A DNA stretch of 64,000 nucleotides from Azospirillum sp. 51_20 (GTDB lineage: Bacteria > Pseudomonadota > Alphaproteobacteria > RF32 > CAG-239), in assembly GCA_001917175.1 (NCBI GenBank), contig MNTV01000022.1, positions 5,527 to 69,526 on the forward strand, given 5' to 3'. The position numbers and the translations under genes are program-made. The notes under the pieces were generated by a model. The model did no database searches and was not told where the DNA came from. It was given only the letters and a program-made list of their open reading frames with translations. The first letter of the stretch is position 1, and each line of letters starts with the position of its first letter. Of this stretch, positions 34,877 through 43,114 are shown piece after piece.

Positions 34877-35428
34877 TTATGACAAATGCTCGTATAAGAC
34901 CTTTACCCCGAGTAAAATCAGCACACAGCCGGCGGCAATTTGCAGGCAGGCCGTCGGCAGCCGGCAAAACACCCGGCTGAAATAAAATCCGGCAACGGTA
35001 CAGACAAAACAGACCGCACCGATGAGCGCGGCAGCGGCAACAATGCCGACGTTCATAAAATACAGGCTGATTCCGGCCACGCAGGCGTCGATACTGGTAG
35101 CCACGGCAACAACCGAGAGCAGTTTGAGCGAAAGCTTCGGACTGCGCTTTTCGCACTCTTCCCCGCCCAAAGCGCCGCGGATGACGTTCAGCCCGAGCAG
35201 CAGAAACACGACAAAGGCGATCCAATGGTCAAAAGCCTCAATGTAACGATGGACGGAATCGGTTGCCAGCCAGCCGAGAAGCGGCATTACAAACTGCCCG
35301 GCGCCGGTTGCGGCTCCCAGTTTTGCCGCCGAGGAGGCGACATCCTTTTTAATCACCAGTCCGTACGAAAAAGCGACGGCAAAAGCGTCGACCGACAGGG
35401 CCAACGCCAACAAAAAAACACTAAACAT
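34877..35428 (-). CDS. mntP: MntP-family manganese efflux pump
   Basis: 183 residues from ATG at 35428 (CAGGGA upstream); a TTG seven codons earlier is possible. Six membrane helices with the two conserved aspartates in ALALSVDAFAVAFSYG and VATSIDACVAGIS. MntP exports Mn2+ and prevents its toxicity. The AUG lies inside a long potential hairpin (35419-35469), which may control translation. No yybP-ykoY riboswitch is visible upstream, as the leader is short. Confidence 0.88.
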   Translation of the reverse strand: MFSVFLLALALSVDAFAVAFSYGLVIKKDVASSAAKLGAATGAGQFVMPLLGWLATDSVHRYIEAFDHWIAFVVFLLLGLNVIRGALGGEECEKRSPKLSLKLLSVVAVATSIDACVAGISLYFMNVGIVAAAALIGAVCFVCTVAGFYFSRVFCRLPTACLQIAAGCVLILLGVKVLYEHLS

Positions 35429-35469
35429 GCCGTTTATCCCTGAAAACAAGACAAAAACAATGTTTAGTG
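35419..35469 (-). promoter_or_regulatory. Leader hairpin covering the mntP start codon
   Basis: CACTAAACAT (35419-35428) and ATGTTTAGTG (35460-35469) are perfect 10-bp inverted repeats, extended by A/T pairs on both sides to about 14 bp. In the mRNA the AUG is in the stem and the ribosome-binding site in the loop. Confidence 0.5.
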
Positions 35470-35503
35470 CTTTTAAATTAAAAAGAAAATTTAATCAACA
35501 AAA

Positions 35504-35716
35504 TTAATTCTTTAAAATACTCAGATTATGCGCTTCCGGACGGCCGGCGCGATCGGGCACGATGTCGAAAGACAGTTCCTGACCTTCCGTGATCTTATCC
35601 AGACCAGATTTCTGAATCGCCGTGATATGAACGAAAATATCCTTTTCGTTTTCCGGGGTTTTGATGAATCCGTAACCTTTTTTGTTATTAAACCATTTAA
35701 CTGTTCCACTTAGCAT
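35504..35716 (-). CDS. csp: Cold-shock domain protein
   Basis: 70 residues, a single OB-fold. RNP1 KGYGFI (13-18) and RNP2 DIFVHI (26-31) RNA-binding motifs are present in the standard GTVKWFN context. Probably an RNA chaperone; whether cold-induced is unknown. AAGGAA precedes the ATG and a ~100-nt A/T-rich leader separates it from the mtaD-like gene's end. Confidence 0.95.
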   Translation of the reverse strand: MLSGTVKWFNNKKGYGFIKTPENEKDIFVHITAIQKSGLDKITEGQELSFDIVPDRAGRPEAHNLSILKN

Positions 35717-35821
35717 GTTAGTTCCTTTTTTGACGATAATTAAAACCTATCTGACAACACATTTGTTTCAGACGATTTGCATATATGCACAAAAAAGCGC
35801 TTTTCAAGCGGAACAAAAAAT

Positions 35822-37081
35822 TTATTTTAAGTTAATAATCTTTTCGGCCAGTTTCCGCGCTTCGGCAACGATTTCCGCTTCGCCCTCGACACGGCGGTCT
35901 TCCATCACCAGCCGGCCGTTGCAAATGACGTCGGCAATCGAGGAACTGTCGGCCGCATAAACCAGATCCGACACCAGATTGTAGGCCGGCACCATAAACG
36001 GATTGTTCAGATCGACCAGCAGGCAGTCGGCCGACGCACCTTCCCGGATTTCCCCGGCATTGAGCCTGAACGCTGCCGCGCCGTTTGACGTCGCCGCGCG
36101 GAAAACGTCGGCAGCCTTGCCGGCAACGGCGGAATCGGCCTGGCATTTGGCCGCCAGCGACGCAAATTTAACGCTTTCGATCATGCTGAGGTTATTGTTG
36201 GAGGAAGCGCCGTCGGTGCCGATCGTCACTTTTCCCGGCAGGCGGTGATAAAGGTCTTCAAAAGCAAACAGACCGGAATTGAGCTTGAGGTTTGAAACCG
36301 GATTGTGCGAAAGGAAACTGCCGCGCTCACCGATGATCTCAACGTCACGCCGGTTTAAGTGCACGGCATGGGCCAGCGTCGTCCGCGGCGTCAGGAGACC
36401 GAAAGAATCGAGCCGTTCGGTCGGCGTCACTCCGTATTTTTCCAGACATTCGGCATTTTCGCCCGCGGTTTCGCTCAGATGAATCTGCATGGTCAGGCCG
36501 TTTTCTTCCGCGGTGCGGGCGGCAAACGCCAGCAGTTCGGAAGAAACGGTATAGACCGCATGGCAGGAAAGCCCTTTGACAATTCTTTCCGGGCAGGGGT
36601 TGTCGGCCGCCAGAAAACGTTCGGTCGTGGCCATTTTGCTTTTCGTCTGTTCAGGATCGAACATGTCCATTTCCACCAGCGACACCGCGGCGCGAATCCC
36701 CATTTCCTTTACCGCCCGCATGGTTTCTTCACCGTAAAAATACATGTCGGCGAAAAAGACGGTGCCCGATTTGATCATTTCCAATATGGCCAGACGGCTG
36801 GCAACATAAACGTCGTCCGGGGTCAGCCGGGCTTCAACCGGCCAGATGTCTTCCCGCAGCCAGGCAAACAGCGGCTTGTCGTCGCCGTAACCGCGGAGAA
36901 TCGACATTGCCGCATGACAGTGGGTGTTGTAAAAGGCGGGGACGATCGCCTTGTCCGAGCCGTCGATGAGCTTGTCCGCCGGCGCTTCTGTATCCGGCGC
37001 GATTTTTTCAAAGCGGCCGTCTTTGATCAAAACGTCGACCCGCCGGTTTTGGTGCAAAACATTCTTAATTAAAATTGACAT
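35822..37081 (-). CDS. mtaD: Amidohydrolase, methylthioadenosine/S-adenosylhomocysteine deaminase type
   Basis: 419 residues from ATG at 37081 (AGGA upstream). Metal-dependent TIM barrel: HCHAAMSILRGYGDDKP (metal histidines), HLSETAGE, HAVHLNRRDVEII, LSHNPVSNLKLNSG and TIGTDGASSNNNLSM (metal aspartate) fit the MtaD/SsnA/TrzN-like group. Likely deaminates adenosine-type nucleosides in purine or methionine salvage. Subfamily is inferred. It is divergent from slyX with 59 nt between. Confidence 0.83.
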   Translation of the reverse strand: MSILIKNVLHQNRRVDVLIKDGRFEKIAPDTEAPADKLIDGSDKAIVPAFYNTHCHAAMSILRGYGDDKPLFAWLREDIWPVEARLTPDDVYVASRLAILEMIKSGTVFFADMYFYGEETMRAVKEMGIRAAVSLVEMDMFDPEQTKSKMATTERFLAADNPCPERIVKGLSCHAVYTVSSELLAFAARTAEENGLTMQIHLSETAGENAECLEKYGVTPTERLDSFGLLTPRTTLAHAVHLNRRDVEIIGERGSFLSHNPVSNLKLNSGLFAFEDLYHRLPGKVTIGTDGASSNNNLSMIESVKFASLAAKCQADSAVAGKAADVFRAATSNGAAAFRLNAGEIREGASADCLLVDLNNPFMVPAYNLVSDLVYAADSSSIADVICNGRLVMEDRRVEGEAEIVAEARKLAEKIINLK

Positions 37082-37140
37082 CGGCAAATCCTGAACTTAT
37101 GTTAAAAAGACAAGCTTAATTTAGAACAGAACGATTAATT

Positions 37141-37350
37141 ATGGAAGAGCAAATTTTGGAAGAACGCCTGATCGAGATCGAAAGCGCCATTGCCATTCAG
37201 GAAAAAACGATCGACGAACTCAACCAGGTGGTGATCGAACAGGGACGGCAGATCGACCGGCTGATCAAACAGAACCTTTATCTGGCGGAACTGCTGAAAA
37301 ACGAAACGGTAAAGCCGCAGAGCGAGGAAACGCCGCCGCCGCATTACTGA
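37141..37350 (+). CDS. slyX: SlyX-family coiled-coil protein
   Basis: 69 residues, one long amphipathic coiled coil (about 5-50: LEERLIEIE, QEKTIDELNQVVIEQ) and a Pro-rich tail ending PPPHY. This matches SlyX in length and layout; its role is not known. No ribosome-binding site is apparent. Confidence 0.85.
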   Translation: MEEQILEERLIEIESAIAIQEKTIDELNQVVIEQGRQIDRLIKQNLYLAELLKNETVKPQSEETPPPHY

Positions 37351-37360
37351 CCGAAGCCCC

Positions 37361-37389
37361 TTGCATCGGCCCCAAAACGCGTTTATATT
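37361..37389 (+). promoter_or_regulatory. Promoter of the flavin reductase-rubredoxin pair
   Basis: TTGCAT (37361-37366), 17-nt spacer, TATATT (37384-37389), about 27 nt before the ATG. Confidence 0.7.
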
Positions 37390-37415
37390 ATCCTGCAACA
37401 AGGAGAAACGGCAAA

Positions 37416-37925
37416 ATGAACATCGACGCCTTATACAACCTCACCCACGGCGTGTACGTGCTCGGCGCCGACGACGGCGGCCGGCCGGTCGGCAGCGCGG
37501 TGGACGCGGTGATGCAGGTTGCCAGCAAACCGGTGGTGCTGGCGCTTTCCTGCCACAACGGCAGTTATACCAAAAGCTGCATTGAGAAAAGCGGACGTTT
37601 CGGCTTGTCGGTTCTCGGCCGCGGGGTCGATCCTTTCGTCATCGCGAATTTCGGCTTCCGGACCAGCCGCACCGCCGACAAATGGGCAGAAGTGCCGCAT
37701 TTTGTCGAAGACGGTCTGCCCTATCTGCAGAACTGCATCGCGGTAATGACCTGCCGGGTGCTCGAAAAACAGGTTTTTGAAAGCAACACCCTGTTTACCG
37801 CCGAAGTGACCGACTGCCGGAACGTCGGAAAAGACGAACCGCTGACATATTATGATTACCGCGCTTCTTTCAAAAACGAAGTTTTAAAGTTTTTACCCAA
37901 CATTCTAAACAAAAAGGAGAAATAA
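37416..37925 (+). CDS. Flavin reductase-like FMN-binding protein
   Basis: 169 residues of the split-barrel flavin reductase family (LYNLTHGVYVLG at the start, SAVDAVMQVASKPVVLALSC in three pieces, a KSGRFGLSVL strand and FRTSRTADKW). In anaerobes the domain occurs fused to rubredoxin (high-molecular-weight rubredoxin, NADH:FMN type), passing electrons to flavodiiron proteins. Here the rubredoxin is a separate gene starting 2 nt after the stop. AAGGAG precedes the ATG. Confidence 0.85.
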   Translation: MNIDALYNLTHGVYVLGADDGGRPVGSAVDAVMQVASKPVVLALSCHNGSYTKSCIEKSGRFGLSVLGRGVDPFVIANFGFRTSRTADKWAEVPHFVEDGLPYLQNCIAVMTCRVLEKQVFESNTLFTAEVTDCRNVGKDEPLTYYDYRASFKNEVLKFLPNILNKKEK

Positions 37926-37926
37926 A

Positions 37927-38064
37927 ATGGCTGACAACGAAAAACAATGGGTTTGCGTCGTTTGCGGATACGTTTATGACGGAGACACGCCGTTCGAAGA
38001 ACTGCCGGACGACTGGACCTGCCCGGTCTGCGGCGTCGACAAAAGCTTTTTTGAACTGCGCTGA
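37927..38064 (+). CDS. Rubredoxin
   Basis: 45 residues, too short for most gene tracks: starts MADNEKQWVCVVCGYVYDG and ends CPVCGVDKSFFELR. Two CxxC(G) pairs (VCVVCG, CPVCG) form the Fe(Cys)4 site; Y, W and F core residues are conserved. AGGAG lies inside the end of the previous gene. Slightly short for a rubredoxin (usually 50-54). Small electron carrier, likely partner of the flavin reductase. Confidence 0.95.
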   Translation: MADNEKQWVCVVCGYVYDGDTPFEELPDDWTCPVCGVDKSFFELR

Positions 38065-38067
38065 ACA

Positions 38068-38100
38068 AAATCCCCTCCCGCAAGGAAGGGGATTTATTTT
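38068..38100. terminator. Terminator after rubredoxin
   Basis: AAATCCCC (38068-38075) with GGGGATTT (38088-38095), then T5; can also serve the converging glycosyltransferase gene. Confidence 0.85.
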
Positions 38101-39176
38101 TGCACTGCCCGCCGCCGGCGGGAAAAGAAAGGCAGCGCCCCGAACAGCAGATGATCGGAACGGCTGCCGTCCGGACGGGTTTTGATCCGGTACAGCAAAA
38201 CGCCGCAAAAATAAACGTTAAGCTGCCGGCAGCGGTCGAAGTCCTTTTGTTTCAGCCATTGCCAAAACGTCAGCAGTTTTCCCGCTTCCCCCGCCGGCAG
38301 CGGCGCCCGGGCAAAGTCTTCCTTTTTCAGCTGCAAAAGTTTCAGCCGGCGGCAGATCCTGCCGTAGAAAATGCGCTGATCGGCAGGCGGAAGCTGCCGC
38401 AGATACCAGTCAAAGCTTTTCAGGTACCAGAAAAAAGCGCATTTGACCAGCGGCGAACGCAGCCGCCTTTTTTTCCTCTCACGGCAGAAAAAGTCAAAAT
38501 CCTTTACCCAGTCAAACACTTTGGCGTCTTTGGTGCCGGTGGTGCTGCCCGGATGACGGCGGTAGCAGTAGACGTTGTGCACGAACGATACCCGCGTCGC
38601 CAGAATGCCGACCAGGCATCCCCAGGAATTATCTTCGTAAAAGCAGCGTTCGGCAAAACGCAGCCGGTTTTGGCGCAAAAACGCCGTTTTGTACAAACGA
38701 CCGCAGACGGGGGCGAAAACGGCAAAAAACTTTTCTGCCGGAATTCCGTTTTGCCAGCCGGCCCAGCCTTCAAAATTCATATAATCGCGACCGAGGCTGC
38801 CGCCGTTTTCATCATACAGGCGGGTGCCGGTGAGAACGATGTCGGCGTCGTCTGCCGCCGCCCGGCGGCAAAGAACTTCCAGAGCGTCGTTATCCAGCCA
38901 GTCGTCGGAATCGACAAACATTACGTAACGGCCGGCGGCAATTTCCAACCCCCGGTTGCGGGCGGCGCCCTGACGGGCGTTGCGCTGGGTCAGCACTTTC
39001 ACCCTGCCGTCCCGTTTTTCATACCGGCGGAGAATTTGCAGACTGTCGTCGGTCGAGCCGTCGTCAACGCAGATTATCTCCGTATCGGCAAAAGTCTGGT
39101 CAAGAACACTGTCGAGGCAGGCGGACAGAAAACGGGCAGTGTTGTAAACGGGAATGATAACGGAAATTTCGGGCAT
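38094..39176 (-). CDS. Glycosyltransferase family 2
   Basis: 360 residues from ATG at 39176 (ISVIIPVYNTARFL). GT-A fold with ICVDDGSTDDS, NRGLEIAAGRYVMFVDSDDW (split) giving the metal-binding DSD, then a ~230-residue C-terminal part rich in Arg/Trp. Transfers a sugar from a nucleotide sugar in polysaccharide or LPS synthesis; acceptor unknown. Its start overlaps the stop of the upstream DXD glycosyltransferase, so both are one unit. The frame upstream to 39428 is a shadow of that gene. Confidence 0.88.
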   Translation of the reverse strand: MPEISVIIPVYNTARFLSACLDSVLDQTFADTEIICVDDGSTDDSLQILRRYEKRDGRVKVLTQRNARQGAARNRGLEIAAGRYVMFVDSDDWLDNDALEVLCRRAAADDADIVLTGTRLYDENGGSLGRDYMNFEGWAGWQNGIPAEKFFAVFAPVCGRLYKTAFLRQNRLRFAERCFYEDNSWGCLVGILATRVSFVHNVYCYRRHPGSTTGTKDAKVFDWVKDFDFFCRERKKRRLRSPLVKCAFFWYLKSFDWYLRQLPPADQRIFYGRICRRLKLLQLKKEDFARAPLPAGEAGKLLTFWQWLKQKDFDRCRQLNVYFCGVLLYRIKTRPDGSRSDHLLFGALPFFSRRRRAVQK

Positions 39177-40153
39177 CAGTTTTTCCTCACAACTTTCAGC
39201 AGCGGCAGGAAACCGAACAGCCGCAGGCGAAAACGGGTCGGCGTTATACGAATGCCGATCATGCCCAAAACGGAAATTTTCGTTTTTGTCCGCGAACGGC
39301 GGATTCCGGCCAGCGGCAGCCCGAACAGACAAAAAGCCTTTTCTTCGGCCGGCGGCGGCAGTTTCGGCTTCAGGCTTGCGCGCAGACGGGCAAAAGCGTC
39401 CTTGTTCCACCATGAGCTTTGGTTCCAATGAACGGCAACGGTGTTTTCGGTAAGCGCCTTTTCGCGGAAAGTATACCAGCAGGGGCAGAAATATTCGCCC
39501 GGATAAACACTGACCCGCTTTTCTTCGTTCCGCCAGCGGCGCTGTCCGCGGTAAAGCTCGTAATCGTCGCAGCGGCGGCTGCCGAAATAAAACGTTTCCG
39601 CCCGTCGCGTTTCTTCCGGCGACGAATAGTCAATGCGGGAAAAACCGCAGAATTTTCGCATTGCCGCTTTCATCACCGTCGGCACGATCGGATTCTGCCA
39701 GTTGAAGATATGGTTTGAACGGTAGAATTTCATTGTTTCTTCCAGCAGCGGATGTCCGGGCACGCTGCCCATCACCGCCGGTTCGGGAATGTTTTCCCCT
39801 TCCCGGATGTCGCCTTCGACGCTGACGAAAAAGCCGTCATTCAGAAAAGCGTCAAAATTTTTCAACAACTGGACGTCGGTGTCGAGATATATGCCGCCGT
39901 ACTTATGCAGGGCATACAAACGCACGTAATCGGCGACAAAAGCCCACAGTTTCAATTCGTAAGCCCTGCGGACAAACAGCGACTGCCGGAGAATTTCGCC
40001 GAACTCCGGATGACGGTCGTGCCAGAGCATAAAAGCATAATCGGGACATGCCTTCTTCCACGAACACACGCACATTCGCACCTGCGAGTTCGGCCCCTTT
40101 TTCCACAAATCGACATTGTCGTAAAAATAATGAATAATTTTAGGTATTTGCAT
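39176..40153 (-). CDS. DXD-motif glycosyltransferase (OCH1/capsular type)
   Basis: 325 residues from ATG at 40153 (MQIPKIIHYFY). The key segment ADYVRLYALHKYGGIYLDTD carries the DXD (DTD) that binds the nucleotide sugar via a metal ion; IPKIIHYFY and MGSVPGHPLL are usual for the family. The C-terminal ~70 residues are basic. It starts a two-gene unit with the GT2 gene. Just upstream is a long inverted repeat (40188-40268). Confidence 0.87.
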   Translation of the reverse strand: MQIPKIIHYFYDNVDLWKKGPNSQVRMCVCSWKKACPDYAFMLWHDRHPEFGEILRQSLFVRRAYELKLWAFVADYVRLYALHKYGGIYLDTDVQLLKNFDAFLNDGFFVSVEGDIREGENIPEPAVMGSVPGHPLLEETMKFYRSNHIFNWQNPIVPTVMKAAMRKFCGFSRIDYSSPEETRRAETFYFGSRRCDDYELYRGQRRWRNEEKRVSVYPGEYFCPCWYTFREKALTENTVAVHWNQSSWWNKDAFARLRASLKPKLPPPAEEKAFCLFGLPLAGIRRSRTKTKISVLGMIGIRITPTRFRLRLFGFLPLLKVVRKN

Positions 40154-40187
40154 CGGATTTTCCGCTCCCAAACGGTGATGCAAAATA

Positions 40188-40268
40188 ACGTACGATAAAA
40201 AGCTACAGGCAAAAGGTTGGATTTGCGGGGCAGAAAAAGGTTGATTTTTGCCGCTTTTTATCGTACGT
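40188..40268. repeat. 81-bp near-palindromic inverted repeat
   Basis: ACGTACGATAAAAAGC (40188-40203) and GCTTTTTATCGTACGT (40253-40268) pair perfectly over 16 bp; a second pair GGCAAAA/TTTTGCC lies just inside, and A/T flanks extend the outer stem. Lies between comF and the glycosyltransferase pair. Confidence 0.85.
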
Positions 40269-40291
40269 ATTTTCGCCCCGCACGGCCCTTT

Positions 40292-41014
40292 TCAGCAGAC
40301 CCGGGCGACCGTCAGCGCGTCGACCGAACGGACGCCGGCCTTTTTCAGCGCGGCGGCGCATTCCTTTAAGGTGGAACCGGTGGTCAGAACGTCGTCGATC
40401 AGCACCACTCTTTTGCCGGCAAGCTTTTCGGGATGCGGAACGGAAAAGGCGTTTTTCACGTTTCTGACCCGCTCAAAACCGGAAAACTCCACCTGCGGGC
40501 GGGTTTTCCTGTGACGGACAAGAGAAAAGCAGTCGACCGGCAGCCCGGTATAGCGGCCGAGTTCGCGGGCCAGAAGCGCCGCCTGATTGTAGCGTCTTTT
40601 GACCAGCCGGGTATAATGAAGCGGCACCGGCACGATGACGTCGACCCCGGCTTTGAAAATATCCTCGCCCGCCACTTTCAGCATGGCCGCCAAAAGCCGC
40701 GCATTTTCGGTCCGGTCCATAAATTTGAAAGCCAGAATCAGATTCTTGGAAGCCTCGTCATAACAGAGGGCCGAACGGCTCAGACGGAAAGGGAAACGTT
40801 TTTTGCGCAGACAGGACGCGCACAGCATTTTGCCCCGCGCTTCCTTTTCGCTCAGCGGATGACCGCATTTTCTGCAATAGGGCGGAAAAATAAAATTGAG
40901 TTCGTTTAAGCATTTTTCGCACAGTTCTCCCTCAATTGTCAGAATCTGTCCGCATTTGCGGCAGCGACGGGGCAGTATGCTGTCGAGCAGCAGGCGAAAA
41001 AGCTTTCCGATCAT
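40292..41014 (-). CDS. comF: ComF-family phosphoribosyltransferase-like protein
   Basis: 240 residues. An N-terminal zinc-ribbon-like region with four CxxC pairs (CRKCG, CEKC, CRKCG, CASC) precedes a type I PRTase fold with VIVPVPLHYTRLVKRRYNQAALLA and the PRPP loop VVLIDDVLTTGSTL. ComF/GntX proteins are linked to DNA uptake; the enzyme activity is not settled. It follows the SucD-like gene by 3 nt, the last gene of the sufE-sucCD-like operon. Confidence 0.92.
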   Translation of the reverse strand: MIGKLFRLLLDSILPRRCRKCGQILTIEGELCEKCLNELNFIFPPYCRKCGHPLSEKEARGKMLCASCLRKKRFPFRLSRSALCYDEASKNLILAFKFMDRTENARLLAAMLKVAGEDIFKAGVDVIVPVPLHYTRLVKRRYNQAALLARELGRYTGLPVDCFSLVRHRKTRPQVEFSGFERVRNVKNAFSVPHPEKLAGKRVVLIDDVLTTGSTLKECAAALKKAGVRSVDALTVARVC

Positions 41015-41017
41015 GGT

Positions 41018-41890
41018 CTAAAGCCGCAGTTTTTGCAATTCCCCGTGCACGTCGCTGATTTGTTCGACCACGGTGATGCCGGCGTCCGCCAGCGCCTTTT
41101 TCTTGTCTTCGGCGGTGATTTTGCCGCGGGTGATAATGTCGCCGGCATAGCCGACGGTGGCGCTGAAAGCCTGCGAATTGCCGGCGACAAAGCCGATCAC
41201 CGGCTTTTTGACGGCGCACGAACGGTACCAGTCGGCGCCGAGTTCCTCAAAAGTGCCGCCGAGCTGGCCGATCATAACAATTGCTTTGGTCGCCTCGTCG
41301 GCCATAAATTCCCGCAAGACGTCGACGAAATTCATACCGATCACAGTATCGTCGCCGAGACCGACGACGGTCGATTGGCCGAAACCGGCCCGTCTGGTTT
41401 CCAGCACCGCTTCATACGTGAGGGTGGAAGAGCGGGAAACAATGCCGATCTGCCCCGGGGTATGAATGTTTTCCGGAAAAATGCCGAGCCGGGCTTCGCC
41501 GGGCGTGATCAGACCCGGCGTGTTGGGGCCGATCAGCCGGGTGCGGCTGTTTTTTAAGATATTGCGCACTTCGAGCATGTCGCGGACGGGAACGTTGTCG
41601 GAAATGCAGACCGCCAGGTCCAACCCGGCTTCCGCCGCTTCGGCAACTGCCGATTTCACCATCCGGGCGGGCACAAACATCAACGAAGCGGTGGCGCCGG
41701 TTTCGGCCGCGGCTTCCTTCACCGTGTCAAAAACCGGCAGACCGAGGTGAACGGTGCCGCCTTTACCGGGAGTGACGCCGGCAACAATGTCGGTGCCGTA
41801 ATCCAGCGACCGTTTGGTATGAAACGAAGCCTGGGTTCCGGTCATCCCCTGAACCAGCACTTTGGTATTGCGTCCGGCCAATATCGACAT
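41018..41890 (-). CDS. sucD: SucD-like CoA-ligase alpha subunit lacking the catalytic histidine
   Basis: 290 residues, the full length of succinyl-CoA synthetase alpha, with the CoA-binding start QGMTGTQASFH, GVTPGKGG and IVSRS-STLTYEAV. However, the phosphohistidine motif GHAGAI reads VGYAGDI: the residue is Y248 (codon at 41147-41149 reads TAT). The partner glutamate of GEIGG is Q209 (MIGQLGG), and the IGPNCPG cysteine is T124. The classical phospho-enzyme route therefore looks impossible. Its ATG overlaps the stop of the beta-like subunit by one base. Whether a normal pair exists elsewhere in the genome is unknown. Confidence 0.8.
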   Translation of the reverse strand: MSILAGRNTKVLVQGMTGTQASFHTKRSLDYGTDIVAGVTPGKGGTVHLGLPVFDTVKEAAAETGATASLMFVPARMVKSAVAEAAEAGLDLAVCISDNVPVRDMLEVRNILKNSRTRLIGPNTPGLITPGEARLGIFPENIHTPGQIGIVSRSSTLTYEAVLETRRAGFGQSTVVGLGDDTVIGMNFVDVLREFMADEATKAIVMIGQLGGTFEELGADWYRSCAVKKPVIGFVAGNSQAFSATVGYAGDIITRGKITAEDKKKALADAGITVVEQISDVHGELQKLRL

Positions 41891-43092
41891 TATTCCCCCT
41901 CCCGCACCAATCGCAAGATTTCGTCTGCCGCGTCTTCCATGTTGCGAACCAGCGTCAGCGGCAGCCCTGCCCGCTTGAGCACGTTTTCCGCCTCGTCGCG
42001 GTTGGTGCCTTCAAAACGCACCACCAGCGGAATGTTCATTCCCACTTCCGCCGCCGCGTCGATAATGCCGTCGGCAATCAGGTCGCAGCGGACAAAGCCG
42101 CCCAGAATGTTGATGACAATACCCTCCACCCGCGGGTTGGTGGCAATGATCTTGATGCCGGCGGCGATTTTGTCGCGGTCGACGCCGCCCTTGACGTTGA
42201 GCCAGCAGGCAACCTCGCTGCCGCGCCTTTTCAGCAGTTCGGCCATTGCCATCGCCAGCCCTTCGCCGTTGACAATGCAGCCGATGCTGCCGTTAAACTC
42301 ATGATAGGTGAACCCGTATTTGCCGGCCTTCAGCTCGCGCGCGCCGGTTTCGTAATCGTCTTTCAAACGGCTGTTTTCCGGGTGGCGGAAAAGCGCTTTG
42401 TCGTCAAGCGTGATTTTGGCGTCGAGCGCCACGATGTCGCCGTTTTTCATCACTCCGGCCGGGTTGATCTCGATCATCAGCGCGTCGTTGGCAATAAAGG
42501 TTTTGAAAAGCCCGCGCAAAAAAAGGTAAAAACTGTCATAGCTGCGGGGCTGGAGTTTCAAAAACTCGGCCGCCCGGCCGGTTTGGGCATGGGTGGGACC
42601 GGTAACCAGATTGATCGGCAGCCGCAGAATGCGGCCGGGGTCGGATTCCGCAATCACGTTGATGTCGTTGTCCTTGGTGTTGGCCAGAAGCAGGGTAACG
42701 GAAGCCTGGGCACGGTCGATCGCCATGCCGGCATAGAACGTAAAGCCGACCCGGGTATAAGCTTCAACATACAGGCGGCTGACCAGTTTTCCCCGCGGCC
42801 CGGTCTGTTTGGTGACAAGCGTCGAACCGAGCATGGCATCCGCCTCCGCCCACAAATCGCGCAGGCGTTCCACCTGCCGGATGCCGCCGCGGGAACCGGC
42901 TTTTTCCTCCAAAAAATGTCCGGCGGCGCGGGCGCCCGACTGGATCTGCGCCTTGAGCATCCACGGCCCTTTGTCCGTCACTTCCTTGGCCGCCCGGCGG
43001 GCTTCGTCGGCGGTATAGGCAATCCGCCCCTTGGGAATTTTAATGCCGTTGCGGCTCAGCATCCGCTTGGCCTGATATTCGTGAATATTCAT
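41890..43092 (-). CDS. sucC: SucC-like CoA-ligase beta subunit, divergent ATP-grasp
   Basis: 400 residues from ATG at 43092 (MNIHEYQAKRML), with AAAGGG upstream; the frame above that is not conserved. ATP-grasp fold. MIEINP (206-211), LDAK (223-226) and NILGGFVRCD are kept. The ATP-binding lid, normally GGRGKAGGV, reads SGARAAGHF (52-60), and the CoA-ligase power-helix loop FLDVGGGA reads WLNVKGGV (297-304). It starts 22 nt after sufE in the same direction. Function of this pair is open. Confidence 0.8.
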   Translation of the reverse strand: MNIHEYQAKRMLSRNGIKIPKGRIAYTADEARRAAKEVTDKGPWMLKAQIQSGARAAGHFLEEKAGSRGGIRQVERLRDLWAEADAMLGSTLVTKQTGPRGKLVSRLYVEAYTRVGFTFYAGMAIDRAQASVTLLLANTKDNDINVIAESDPGRILRLPINLVTGPTHAQTGRAAEFLKLQPRSYDSFYLFLRGLFKTFIANDALMIEINPAGVMKNGDIVALDAKITLDDKALFRHPENSRLKDDYETGARELKAGKYGFTYHEFNGSIGCIVNGEGLAMAMAELLKRRGSEVACWLNVKGGVDRDKIAAGIKIIATNPRVEGIVINILGGFVRCDLIADGIIDAAAEVGMNIPLVVRFEGTNRDEAENVLKRAGLPLTLVRNMEDAADEILRLVREGE

Positions 43093-43114
43093 CGGCAGCC
43101 CTTTGCTTGCGTAG

